DNA from: Astrocystis sublimbata | Taxonomy: Eukaryota; Ascomycota; Sordariomycetes; Xylariales; Xylariaceae | Direction: 5' to 3' | Length of the DNA stretch: 64,000 nucleotides | Assembly (NCBI GenBank): GCA_022453515.1 | Contig: JAJNNY010000025.1 | Coordinates: forward strand, 1 to 64,000 | In this document: piece after piece, positions 25,065-36,764 of the stretch | Layout: each line of letters opens with the position of its first letter | How positions within the stretch are numbered: position 1 is the first letter of the stretch | Notes under the pieces: generated by a model | What the model saw: the letters and a program-made list of their open reading frames with translations, nothing else | Told to the model about the DNA's origin: nothing | Databases searched by the model: none | Position numbers and translations under genes: made by a program

Positions 25065-26387
25065 GGTGGATGGGAGGTCCCGGGCACGTCGGCCGAAGTG
25101 ATCAGAACTTGTCTGTCGTCAGCTTGCGTGGTCTCCTGTGTGGCTGCGCGGTGGTTGGTGAGGAGACGTTGGTGTTGTGGTGTCTGGTGAGTTCGCGATG
25201 ATGATAGGATTTGACCAGAAGCATCAATGGAGCTCGTTTGAAGTTCTGAGAAACATCGGTCGTGAATGTGCTTGCGTCGCGGTGAGCGTGGGTATGTATA
25301 CGGAGTATGTTGGGGTGACAGTCGACTGGGCACGGACGAGTAAATACGGTTGAGGGGGCAACTGCGTGCCCACTGTCCACCTACCCTTGCTAGGTACATA
25401 TGCAGGTGCAGACCTAGAGGGGGTGCTGTGGGTACAGCGACACAGGCGACACAGGCGCATGCCCCTAGAGAAAAACACCAGCATTCCTCATCCGGCTCTG
25501 TAATAATCGCCTTGTGCGCGCTAGGAATCTTTTGGGAATGGACTCAGTCACAGTGCCATCCGAGCCATCTGCGGTGCAGCTTGCCATCTAGCGCCGCAGT
25601 CTCCGCGCATTTCTGCCCTTATCTCATGCACTGTAAGGTACTAAGTCTCCCGTACGTATTGTTCGACCCTGAGATGGAAAACCACTCACTCACTCACTCG
25701 CTTACTCACCTGCACAGGGCATCCAGCCACTGCGCAACAAGAACGTAGCCATATAGAATAATACGAGATTTCACAAACGTAGGATCAAGGAAGATGGTTC
25801 GAGCCTAGCCTCTAGGAATCGCTAGAGTTGAGCGTCATATAATGGACTTTGGTACTACTACTTAACAATTCATCGCTGTCCATACGAAACAATCATATAT
25901 GTACAATGCGTTTCCAACACAAAAGTATTGCGCAACATGAGCCGACTCTTCAACGCTCTCGTGACGCATGTATCCATTCGCTCATCGTGCACATGTATCG
26001 TATGAGAAGCTGGCGACAAATGCACCGCGAATATTCAGTTAATCCTGTGAAGAACCGATCCGAAACCCCCCTGAACCTGATTCCTGTAAATAAAAACAAC
26101 CAAATCCGACATAGGAAACCCCGTTCCGAGTTCTAACGCACCATGCCTACTCACAGCATTGGGCTGTAGCGGACGTTTGTTGGTGACAATATGAACGGAG
26201 AAGTAGGGAAGTGGAACGAATAGAAATGAGGACGGAATACGATCCCGGTATATACATAGCAGATCGCCGTGTTGGAAACGCCCACCTAGTTCCTGGTAGG
26301 TAGCCTTTATTGATATGGAGAAGTGGGATAGACCTTTTAATAAGAGAGATGGAAGAAGCGAGGTGGAATGGACATATGCTCCAGCAC
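25065..26387. other. Intergenic region between the disordered protein and veA
   Basis: Holds the promoter of the minus-strand disordered protein (right of 25065) and the 3' flank of veA. One palindromic motif cluster (about 25376-25408) and CACTCACT-type repeats (about 25681-25710) are present. No gene seen. Confidence 0.5.
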
Positions 26388-27939
26388 CTAGGGTAACCAG
26401 AGGTGGGACGGAACCCAGGCCCGCCTGCCGTTGGCTCTCGTGTAACTCGATGACGGATAGGTGGGCTGCATGGGTAAGCGATCGCCTCGAACGTCGCGCA
26501 TTTGCTGGTGTGATGGGAACAACTCGTCAGCCGATCGCTTGACCTGCCGGCTTTCGACTTGAGGGTAAAGACCGCCTTTCAGCTGATATACGCCGTACTC
26601 TGAGTATGACGGCGGCTCGGGCGCGCTGGGGAAGCTGATGGAAGGGAGTATCGGGCGAGGTGCGTTCTCCATCGAGACGTTGGAGCTTATGGACGATCTC
26701 GGTTCGGTAGCTCTTGGTGGGGGCTTGGCCGAGATTAGAGGATGTGACATTGAGTGCCTCTTGCCCTCCGCTTCTGGCTGTTCATATGGAGCATACGCAG
26801 GGTTCGAATAGTTGGGTGATGGCGGTGGCAGGTTGGCATTAGGACCTTGGGGGAACACAGTCTGGGCAGGCGATACGGGTGTTGATTGTGGATGAGAAGC
26901 ACCTATGGGACCGTAAGATGGCTGGGCAAAGCCGTTGGTGGACTGGCCGAAGTTAAGCATCGCGCCTGAAGGCTTGCTCGTCTGATATCCGGGTGGCGGT
27001 GGTGCGGTGGCGTAATCCACATTCGACTGCCGTCTATCCGAAAAGGATGATCGATCAATACTCGAGTTGCTCACTGACCGGGCCCGATATCCATCAGGTG
27101 TCTGTGTGCCGCGGCGTTTCGCGTACTCCTCCTCCGCGGTGTTGGGATACTCGTCCGCACCGGCCGGCTTTGCGTTCGTGTCACGCCTCCTCATGCGAAC
27201 ATCTCGTCTTATCCGTACGCGGCAACCCTGTTCGGCGACAGTCCGGCTTAGGTGTGTGCTTTCTGTAAGTCCCGGGAACTTCTTGGCGCTGAAGACGGTG
27301 AAGTCGGCTGATCTCAGATCCATTCGGTGGCAGGCATCCATGGGAAGCTGCACGCTGCCAGACTCTGGCTCCGGAGCGTCACTGTCAAGGTCTCCCGCGT
27401 TCTTTATCAACTCATACAGGCTGAACACTAGACGGTATCGACCTTCGTGGCGGACGGAGAGATCTGGAAACAGGAAATAACCGGCAGGATCAGGCCGGTC
27501 AAGATAGCAGCATCCCGAGACAGGGAATCCCGTGAGGACAGGAGGCGATGTGGCCGCGGCTGTCTGTACCCTTCCATGAGCCATCGGTCTAGAATGTTCC
27601 AGTGAAGCGTAGCAGAAAAAGTCGACATTGTAATCGAAGGTGATGTCCCTCGCCCCTTCGAAAGTCTCGCCTTCGAGTACCCTGAGAATGACAACCGGCG
27701 GTGGATCAACCGGGCGGCGATCGGCAGAAGCTGGGAGGCTTGATTAGATCTACCGACATGAATTATGGATTTTGAAAAGCAGGAGACGAACATTTGGGTC
27801 CTGAACCACAGGCACGGGCGCGCTCGGGTTGTTGTAGAACCTCGAGCTGATACCACAGATGTCTTCCATCTTTCGTTATGCGATGCTCACGGGCATTGGG
27901 CTGCGTCTTGCCCAGCCGGGATTCGGGAGCAGCCATCAT
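26388..27939 (-). CDS. veA: Velvet complex regulator VeA
   Basis: VeA links light and development to secondary metabolism; with VelB and LaeA it forms the nuclear velvet complex. Two exons on the minus strand, 27939-27792 and 27730-26388, join in phase 1 across a 61-bp intron and give 496 residues. Two ATGs are adjacent (27939 and 27936). The velvet domain starts with [21 protein letters not shown], continues through the junction as [13 protein letters not shown], and carries [22 protein letters not shown] and [16 protein letters not shown]. The basic, nuclear-localisation-like [14 protein letters not shown] follows at about residues 200-215. The C-terminal half is Pro/Ser-rich and disordered, as is usual, and includes KRSADELFP. 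The intron position in the GSG-K/S-S-ADRRP region supports VeA rather than VelB or VosA. Length is close to other Sordariomycete VeA proteins. The gene appears intact. Confidence 0.93.
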
Positions 27940-29209
27940 GCTCGCAATATTCGAGTCCGGCTATGTGAAAACGCGGTTAGTTTGCGGTTTCAAATTCCCC
28001 ATAACCTTACTCTGGCTGCAAATCAGGGAAAGATTTTTGGTGGCATTCGTATTCCTCGGCCTGCCAACATGTTCCCGAAATGATCGCCTAGGGTCGGAAC
28101 TTACTTGTATGGAAAGCATGATCGGTATTTGATGATGACACGGCACCTGAGTTGGTGGGAGTAAAGCAGCCCTCCTTGCCCCCGGGCTGAATTGGGGTGC
28201 CTAGATGTCGGGAAGACACAGATAGATGGACTTGGGCAGACTCCAAGTGCAGAGATGATGCGTCGTCAATAGGGCCTATGAGGGGCAAAGAAGATGACAG
28301 GACCCGTTCGAGGCGAAAGTACGACCGTTGTGTTGGGTCGTAGCCGAACTCTATTCGATGTTTGGGAAATCCGAGGCGTGGAGGCTGACTCGTCCGGGAT
28401 GACGCAGTTCGCAACTAGGCAACCTTAACACACGGCTGGGTCGAGGCAGAGACACGTTGGGCGGAAGCAGCTCGGGATGCGAAGTTAAACAGAGAGTCGA
28501 GGCGTTGGGGCCGGGCGATGGGGTTAGGTGAGCCGGGTGCGTTGTGTAGATGGAAAAAGGAGCCGGCCAGCAACAAAAGCCTCAGACGGTTTGCGAAAGG
28601 ACAGAGAGAGAAGTGAAGGGGACAAGACGAACGGACAGAGGCAGACGAGGCGCCTGGTACATAGGCATGGCAGGCAAGCGTGGGTGAGGACATTGGACAA
28701 GAGGGCAGAGCTAGTATACTGCTACTGAGGATACTAAGACCTCCAGGTATCCCATGCTCGCCCATGTTACTAAGGTGGTGGAACTAGTAGAGCTAGTCGC
28801 CCCAAAAGCGGGCTGGGACGCAGTTGAACGGGCCCGGCTGATTGGCAGTTCTGGTTTCTGGGACAGAAAGCCTACACCAAGTGGAGATTGGCGTCCAGCA
28901 CCCTGGCTTAGCACGCTGAATCGTGAGTGGGGCTATAAGCTACTTCAGTACAAGGGACGTACACAGAGCCTGGCACGCCTGGCCCGTGCCCACACTTTGT
29001 GGTTGGTGCGTCCTCATGACTACATAGGCTGCATACAGTGCGAGTGTTTTGGGCGGGCGGCGGGCGAGGGTGAGTAGTAGAGTGTGTGTGTGAGTATTCG
29101 TACTCCGAGGTATACTCGTACGTACGCATATAGGTATTTTGCCATCGCTTAAGTAAGGGTTTGGAAGTCAGGTAAGAGGCGAGCAGGGGTGATAAGGAGG
29201 GACGGCTGC

Positions 29210-29227
29210 TGCTGCTGCTGCTGCTGC
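29210..29227. repeat. (GCT)n microsatellite
   Basis: Six or so GCT units in a non-coding stretch upstream of veA. Confidence 0.75.
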
Positions 29228-32225
29228 GGCGTTTTTAAATGAACAGCCAAAAGGTGTCGGGAAAATGGAATAATTACCGCACCTTGCCTGACACTCCTAG
29301 GTAGATACCTACCATGAACGCTCCGTGCTTGAAACTGCTTGTACCTACAAATATCACTAACACAGGCCGGGCATTCGAAATCGAGATAAAGACAGCCAAC
29401 GACATCTATTTTTATCAAGAATGACCGTGCCTTTTTCCCCGGCAGGTTTGAAGAAAGACATTGAAATACTACGGGGTGTGACTGGCACTTTCTCAAACCT
29501 TTGCTCATAGAAAGAAAGAAGCGTGCTCACTGCCTGTGTGTGTGCTTCTGTCAGTGTAGAAAGGCATATCTCTTTAGTGACGCTACTACTTATTAACCAC
29601 TAGCTACATCCACAGGTCTTTCTTTCGATAAAAGCCAGTTGGATAGGTGCAGGATGGATGCTCTCGGGGCAGTACATACTTTACAGTGTTAGTTAGTACA
29701 CGTAGTATCGGGAGGGTGGATGCAGCCGTGCGAGAAGTGCAAGGTCAGACGGAGCTCCTGGTTTGCTTGCCTATGCTCTTAGCCCCTAAGCATCTGTCCA
29801 GTCATAACCCAGCAAAAGGACCAGTCATACGCATGGGTGCACGAGATAAGGTGGCTCTCTAGCGATGTGATCCAATCAGACAGACTACTTTAGCGGGGCC
29901 GCTCTGCGACACCCATTCTCGTGGGTGCGCCCCTCGCGCCCCTCGCGCCCCTCACACCCCCGATGTCTTCCAACGATTCGGTCCTGTTTGCCTGCCAAGG
30001 CTAACCCCGGCAGCCGTCGCCACATCTTGTTGGCCAGTGACCTAAGACCCGCTTCCTTGCATTCAGATGCTAACCCCGGACGACGTAGAGCGGGACTTAG
30101 CGTTGGATCTTGCGCGTGTCCCTCGTCCCAGATGTTGCCAGAGCTCGGCCAGAGTTCACTGCCTCGACTAAGGTACGTACCTCCTTACCTACCTGCTGGT
30201 TGACAGGGCCTGCGACAGGCCCGTAGGACATCCTGCAATAGTGACGGAACCGCGACATCGTGTTCCGCAGTGTGCCAACCTTCCACATTCACATTCTGCT
30301 TCAGTACCACACATGCCACACATGGCGAGCATGGCTTCCTACACGCCTGCGCTGGTACAGGAAGTGCGCACACCCTCCCGACGCCCTCCCTCGTCTCTCA
30401 CAGCGAAGGGAAACCCCCCGACTGGACGGCGGCAGTGTATGATCCTCCCCCCAGCGTGGATCCAGGGCACCCGGGCCAAGTACGCAGTTCCAACGGATGC
30501 CTCTGGACCTAGGCAGATATAAAGCACGGGAACAGTTGCCCTGCCTTGTCAGTGCCAATTATCCCACGGTTCTATCATGTATTGACGCGCATGGCAATCC
30601 GTATACTCCGTGCTACAGTACACTACATAAATAAGTACAGCCATGGGTTTGGACGGCACAGCACACGGCTCATGTGGCGTCGCACGCCATCGCTTCAGCT
30701 TCAGATTAAGATATGGCTCTAGGAGTCGATACTGTTTTTTAGTGCTCGTAAGCAACGCTGAAAAGAGCATCGTAGGAATTCGGTGCTTCGGGTGTAGGGG
30801 CTGCTAAATACAAGAATACTCGTATGTGTGACTACAAGTACTCGCTCTAGCGTACCTAGGTACCGAGCAACAGCAACTTGTAACGAGGATAGGCGAGGAT
30901 AGGTACCGAGAGCGCATTAGATGGGCAGAAGGTGGAAACACCAAACAGCAGGCATTTGGAAAACTGGAATAAGGTTGGGGGGGGAGAGGGCCTGGAGAGG
31001 GTGGCTCGGGTGGGAAAGATGGAGGGTCCGCGAGGGTAAATTAGGCCATACTCTTGCATCATCTGCCAATCCGAGCCAGCTCGCCAGTCAGCCAGTCCGG
31101 CATCACTCAGCGACCAAGCTTGTCACGGGCCCTAGACGGGTAGAACCGAGTTCTCGGGGGGCCCTTGTTCGAGGCATTGTTTGCTCAACTACAGCCCAGG
31201 ATACGGAGTATGATGTAGCGCAATTGCTAGTATGATCCGCGAGATGCTACCTCAACGAGGCACGTAATGTACGAACACGTTCTCACCATCCATACCTCAC
31301 TCAGGTAGTAGATACATACGCATATCCGCTTTGTCCTTTCAATTTCGTGTTTTTTGTTGCGTATTCTCATTGCGCGAGCACACGATAGACTTAGATGGCT
31401 AGATGGCTGGAGCTTTCGTGTCAGATTGGGGGTGTGGCAGCGCGCGACTGCGGCGTGCGGCATGCGGTCGGTCACTCTGCGCTAGGACCGCGGACAAGAA
31501 GGAGGAGGAGGAGGTACGAGTACTTACAAGGAGGTGAGAGTGGAAATTTTCAGTTTGCAAGGTTTAATGTTAGTAGCAAGCAAAGTCAGCAAAAGGTTAC
31601 TATGTACTATGTAGACGACTCCCTCGACCCGATCTATCGGATGGCCGTGCGCTCATTTCCACCACTGTTTCATGAACAAAGCCCAGCTGGGCATGGTGAT
31701 GGATCTTAGGATCTCAGTCTCGTCAGTGGCCCGTGCGAGCCCAGGAACACGATGGAATCCAGCCACGCTACGACATTGATCATCACATCGTACCTAGGTA
31801 GGCAACATGACACCAACTGACCAGTCCCGAATCCGACTGTGCCGGTGTCCTGACCATGACCAGCAGCGTGGATAGCCCTCGGATTGCGCAACACCGTTAG
31901 GCTGCCCAGAGAACTGCCCAAGAGAGTAGGATTTGGAGGTGTTGTTTGGCGGGTGCCATCGTAGTATGCATAGCACGAGAGTACTCGGTCGGTACAGGTA
32001 CAGCCTTGGTATGGAAGGCACAGATAAATAAAATCGCTATTTATGTACAATCTGATCATCTCGACTCGCCCGGGGCCCCGGTCTCACAGTGCAAGAGATC
32101 CGAGGGGCTCGGGGGGGGAGACTGGGGTGCTGCTGGGCCCAACAAAGGATCCAATGAAAGGGACGGTTCGCTACCTGAGTGCCCTACGTACTGGGTCGGG
32201 GCAGACGGCAAAGGCCAGGAATAGC

Positions 32226-32268
32226 GGGCAAATTGGCAAACAGGGCAAACAGGGCAAACAGGGCAAAT
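32226..32268. repeat. Short tandem repeat, 9-bp unit GGCAAACAG
   Basis: Four to five units of GGCAAA(C/T)(A/T)G in tandem. Two other small tandem arrays lie within 450 bp (about 32533-32553 and 32634-32660). Confidence 0.75.
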
Positions 32269-32633
32269 TGCACAGCAAGCTTCGTATGGAACAGGCAGCG
32301 CGCCATTGGTCCCGCACCGAGCAGGGGTGCTTCAAGCGGACGTCTTCACTTGCCTGTTTGAGGTGTCGAGGGGCAGTATCTGATAGGGGGATTCGGTTTG
32401 CTCTCGCTCCAGATTCCTCTCCCTCGGAACCATTAGCCCAAGCCCAGTCCAGGTAACAAACAGGACGAGCCCGTGGGTGTGGGAAGCACCGTGCGCGTCA
32501 CAGTTCCAGCCCTTCCGCCATCCGCTATTCGCACTATGCACTATGCACTATGCACACGGCTTCTGTGCTGGTGGGCTGCGACCCTGCGACCCCATTATTT
32601 ACCGTCAAATCATCCACATCGGCTGGGCGACTG

Positions 32634-32660
32634 GGTCATTTAGGTCATTTAGGTCATTTA
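32634..32660. repeat. Short tandem repeat, 9-bp unit GGTCATTTA
   Basis: Three exact tandem copies of a 9-bp unit. Confidence 0.85.
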
Positions 32661-35600
32661 CTCGTAGGTCTGGATGTTCTGTCTGGGCTGGTCATCCTCC
32701 ACGCCTTTCTTGACAGCCGAGAGCCAGAGGCGAGAGAGGCCAATACGATGTCGGACGCAATCACGTCAGCCTGTCATGTCATACCGCGTTGGGACTTTAT
32801 GAGAACGCCAGAGCACCATCCAATCCATTCTTTTGGCATCCGATACGCCATCTCAACGAGCAGCACAGCAGTACAGCAAGCAGTACATCATGTACCACAC
32901 GGACTGCGAGCATGGTTCCGGTACTTCTCGCTCCCGAAACCTGGTAATTTGTGACAGCTCTCGGCTGAATTCTTGTTGGCACCACAGTATCCAGCTATGC
33001 GAGACATTGGCTCGGTCTACTGTACGGGGCACGAGTATGCGTACGAGGACTCGTGCGCTGCGGACACTACCTTATGTACTGTAGGTAGACTCTGGAGAGG
33101 GAGAGGTAGAGGAGGGCTTCTGTCCCAGCCCGCCAGTCCTCACACGTCAATTGGATCACATTCGCCCTACGGCTGCTGGGACTTGAGCAGCCAATGGCTC
33201 ACTCGGTCTGCTACGTTGCTGATCCAGCCACTCTGAGACCAAATACTCAAATACATACACAACCGGCGTGGTGTCAGCACACAAGTACCGATATTCCTCC
33301 ATCTTCGCCTCGCAATCGACGCAGGTTCGGGAGCTAATTAATCCCCCGTCCCCTGGCCCTTGGCTTTCGTGGTCGGGGTTAAACGTCGCGAGACACTAAT
33401 TTGTCAGTCCTGGCGTATCTGTCTGTAATGGTATGCATCGAAGTTGGTCTGCTGCTGTGATTAAGCTCCACGCGGAATCTTGATTGCTCCTCAATTTCCA
33501 ACCTTCTCCGTCGTTGGTAACACCACTTGAATAGCTCACACCTGCAGACTGGTTCAACCTCGGAACAAAATAACCCAGCTTTGTACAGTACTGAGTGAAT
33601 CTCTCGGCATTTGCCGATGTTAATCGCAACCATGCTCTCATAGCATGGGCCATCTCAGGTCCCTACAATAGAAACAGCCGCTTTGGGGAATCATCGGCGC
33701 CTGTCTTTGTTGCCTTGACGAGTTTACGGCAATCTTTCCTCGTATTCAACTGTGCAGTGGTAGGTAAGTAGCCAGCTAGCAAATTAAAACGTGACTGGCC
33801 CTCGAAAAAAAAGAGAAAAGAAAAAAAAACAATCAGTCCGGGACCGAACGACTATCAACGATATCATAACTACCCTGCCACGTGTGCCGTTTCCGGTACC
33901 AGACACAGCGCAAAAATCCACAGAAGCGGAAAGGAACGCGATGCCGTCAAGAGCCATGCAGCAGGACCCTATGCGCAACGTCCCGACATCAAGGTCGTAT
34001 CTTGTGCATGATAGGGGTCTCGGGGTAGAACAGGCAATCATTTGCAGTCCGACTGACTGCTTCACTTTGTCTACATGGTAGCTTGGAAAAGGTTGGAAGG
34101 AGAGGAGACGGATGCGCGTAGCTGTCTGTTCAGCCCACATCATCATCATAAACGAAAGTGCCATGCCTTACAGCCACGATGTTTCATTTGTGTGACCCAA
34201 TAATGGCTGAATGGACGGCCGTCAGGGCGGCTGCATAAGCGTGTCCTAACTGATCTACTCACTTGAAGCTGCGGTATTGTAACCTCGATCATGTGATGAA
34301 TAACTGGGGAAGTCAACCTTCTCCCGCACCTTCGCTGCGTTCGAGCAGCACGTGGACATCAAACTCATGAATACGTGCCTGCTTCTATATCTTGCGTGCA
34401 CGAAAGCGGGATTCCAGACGCGATGATGTGCCGACGGTCAGCTATATTTACCTCGATATATTACCTATTTCGAGCGCGGCCGTCTCTGCAACGTCAAGTA
34501 GTTAGAATGCAGATACGTGCGTAGGTAAAGTATCAGACTACTGATGTGGTGGCGCTAGAAGCGTGTTTCACACACATCTTCGTGCGATTCCTGCATACTC
34601 TACTAGAGTCACGATGCCACTACCTATACGGTCTTCACTTTTCTTATACCTTTATCTGGTCATTCACCTCGAACGAGATCACAAGCAACGTTTTCTTCCG
34701 CTCCCACTGCGGCGACCACATGGATCCTTGATGTTCATTAACAAATCCTTACCCTGTTAATTCATTTCAACTACTCGATGTCGTGTGACGGGTCTCCATA
34801 CTCACCATCGAAGACGCATCAATTGCCGTAATGCGTCACTGGCGTTGAGCCGTCGAGCGGTCTAATGAACAATCCAAGTGTTTTTTCCGATATACGACCC
34901 ATCAAATGTATTGTAGTAAGTCACACCAGCCGGCCGGCTACTTCGTCGGGGGTCCCGATGGCTTGGGTAGCAGAGACCACAGATCTCAACGGAAATATCA
35001 ATGTACCGTTTCGGATTGTGTGCGGGTTAATTTCACCCCAATATCGGAAACCCCTCGTAAGGCAGACAAGACTGGAAACAACCCTATGTGATCTGGATCT
35101 TCCTGCTAGCATACGCGGAGTACCATGACTATGCGTACGAGCAAGTAATTACAAGGAAGTATTTGCAGTCAGTCAACCTCCGTGTGTCTGTGTGCCATGG
35201 CCTCGTTGTTTCGGGTTTTCCTAGTGCCCGTCTCGCTGGTATTTTCACTAGCTAGGTAGGCGGTAACAGGGGATACCAAGTCAGGTGATTCATTGATATC
35301 GCGGGATCCCTTGCCTTGTGGTGACACCCTCACACAGTAGACGCCATTTGTCCGACTCATTACTGGCCTGCCGGGATCGATGTTCTTGCAGGATTTCTCG
35401 ACTTGGGCGTGGGATCTAAAGAGGTCATGAAATCTAGACTTTTGTTTGCTTTCTCGATAGGTTTTCGTTATAATACTGCAGATGGTGTCACGAAGGCCAA
35501 GCGGGTCATAATTAATAGACCGTGATCAACAACAGATGTAGCATCCCACAGGTGTTCAATGCACCCCAGTGTGGTGTATCAAGATAGCCTACTATCTCAT

Positions 35601-36140
35601 GGGTCCACTGGGTTATATTAAATGCATCAACTTCTGGTACAAATTCATGGTGTATATTGAGCTTCAAGTTATCATCAGCCATGTTCCTCCATGACTGTGC
35701 CATATTACAAGAAGTAGCGACTTGTTTTTTGCGCGTGTTGGTGGTAAGTTGTTGTTGCTAATTTCGAACGCGGAATTCATCTCTCACTGTCGATGCTGCT
35801 GCATTTTACTTAGCGGACGCTTTCAGTACCTAGACTTCGTGAGACTGATATATCAATACCATGACTTTGCATCTGGCACTTCCATCACTGCCATGTAGCA
35901 TGGACCTAAAGGGGCCGAGTACTTCTCATGAAATCATAAGGCTCGAAGGTTTTTGAAGGTATATCAACTGCAAAACGATGATGAGGGGCCAATCATCTAT
36001 TGTGAATCAACCCAGAAGATGGCAATACCAAAGCAGACAGTGTTGGATTGTGTCGTTGGAACCACAAGACTCACAAAGACGGAGACAAAAAACATACCTT
36101 CACCTTCCCCCTGGCACTGCTGACCCAAGTCCAGGAAGAT

Positions 36141-36719
36141 CTATCGATCTAGAACGTAAGCGACGCTAGCAGGGCGTTCGATCTCCTCTAGTTCAAGCCA
36201 GCTCGGCAGTGTTGCATTCGAATCATTCCACTGGTCTTTAGAGCTCGCCTCTACGCTCGGATCGGTCCCATGTTGCGATTTGTGACCAGGTTGGCGCGTC
36301 TGCCTGGACGGATACGGCGACTCGCTCTCCGCCTCCAGTCTATCGTAACGCGGAATCGGCAGCCCGCGATCAACGCCGGAGAACCACACCTCCTCCCTGT
36401 TCCGATTCCCGCGTCGGTTCCACTTCTTATCTTTCCCGGCACCCCTTTTCTTTCCGGTACAGTCCCAGTCCGAGATCGTCCGCCAACAATGCGCGCACAT
36501 GCAAACCGCCACCAACCCGAGCGTAACAGTCAATATGGTCAAGCCCGTCGCTATTAAGAACTCATTGGAAAATTTATCGCCATTTTTGCCTGGTGCGTTG
36601 GTGGCATTTTTGTTGTCTCGGGACCATGCCCGAGACGAGTGCTCCGATAGAACTAATGCACACGACGGGGCATTGAACTCACAGAGTATGACAAATGTAA
36701 GAAGTAAACGGAAAAGCAT
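36141..36719 (-). CDS. Small single-pass membrane protein, unknown function
   Basis: A continuous frame with two possible starts: ATG at 36764 (207 residues) or at 36719 (192 residues). I prefer 36719 because it places a typical signal peptide (MLFRLLLTFVILCEFN, Ala-rich exit near PSCALV) at the N-terminus. Counting from that start, a short luminal/extracellular segment with one N-glycosylation-type site (NAT) is followed by one strong membrane helix (FLIATGLTILTVTLGLVAVC) at about residues 56-75. A Cys/His/Trp stretch comes next, then about 110 hydrophilic residues rich in Arg, Glu and Ser, expected in the cytoplasm. The topology resembles small receptor-like or adaptor membrane proteins of fungi, but no family is recognised. 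It lies alone, 3 kb from the transposon nest. Confidence 0.55.
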   Translation of the reverse strand: MLFRLLLTFVILCEFNAPSCALVLSEHSSRAWSRDNKNATNAPGKNGDKFSNEFLIATGLTILTVTLGLVAVCMCAHCWRTISDWDCTGKKRGAGKDKKWNRRGNRNREEVWFSGVDRGLPIPRYDRLEAESESPYPSRQTRQPGHKSQHGTDPSVEASSKDQWNDSNATLPSWLELEEIERPASVAYVLDR

Positions 36720-36764
36720 AGCCGAGTTGCGTGTTTGGGCCCTTAAAAGCTGGAATTGGAGCAT

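Larger units (their letters stand above)
27940..36140. other. 8.2-kb stretch with no recognisable gene
   Basis: Upstream of veA on its strand, so the first part is likely promoter and leader. Short frames exist, for example 85 codons on the minus strand at 33396-33653 starting MAHAMRAWLRL, and 63 codons on the minus strand at 35512-35703, but none resembles a known family and none has clear splice partners. Simple repeats: (GCT)n about 29211-29226, GCCCCTC units about 29931-29953, a GGCAAACAG repeat about 32226-32268, a CACTATG repeat about 32533-32553 and a GGTCATTTA repeat about 32634-32660. Composition is not AT-rich, so it is not a RIP block. Confidence 0.45.

Noticed and set aside
33396..33653. 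85-codon minus-strand frame starting MAHAMRAWLRL
   Set aside because: No recognisable family and no neighbouring exon; noted as a place to check but not supported as a gene.
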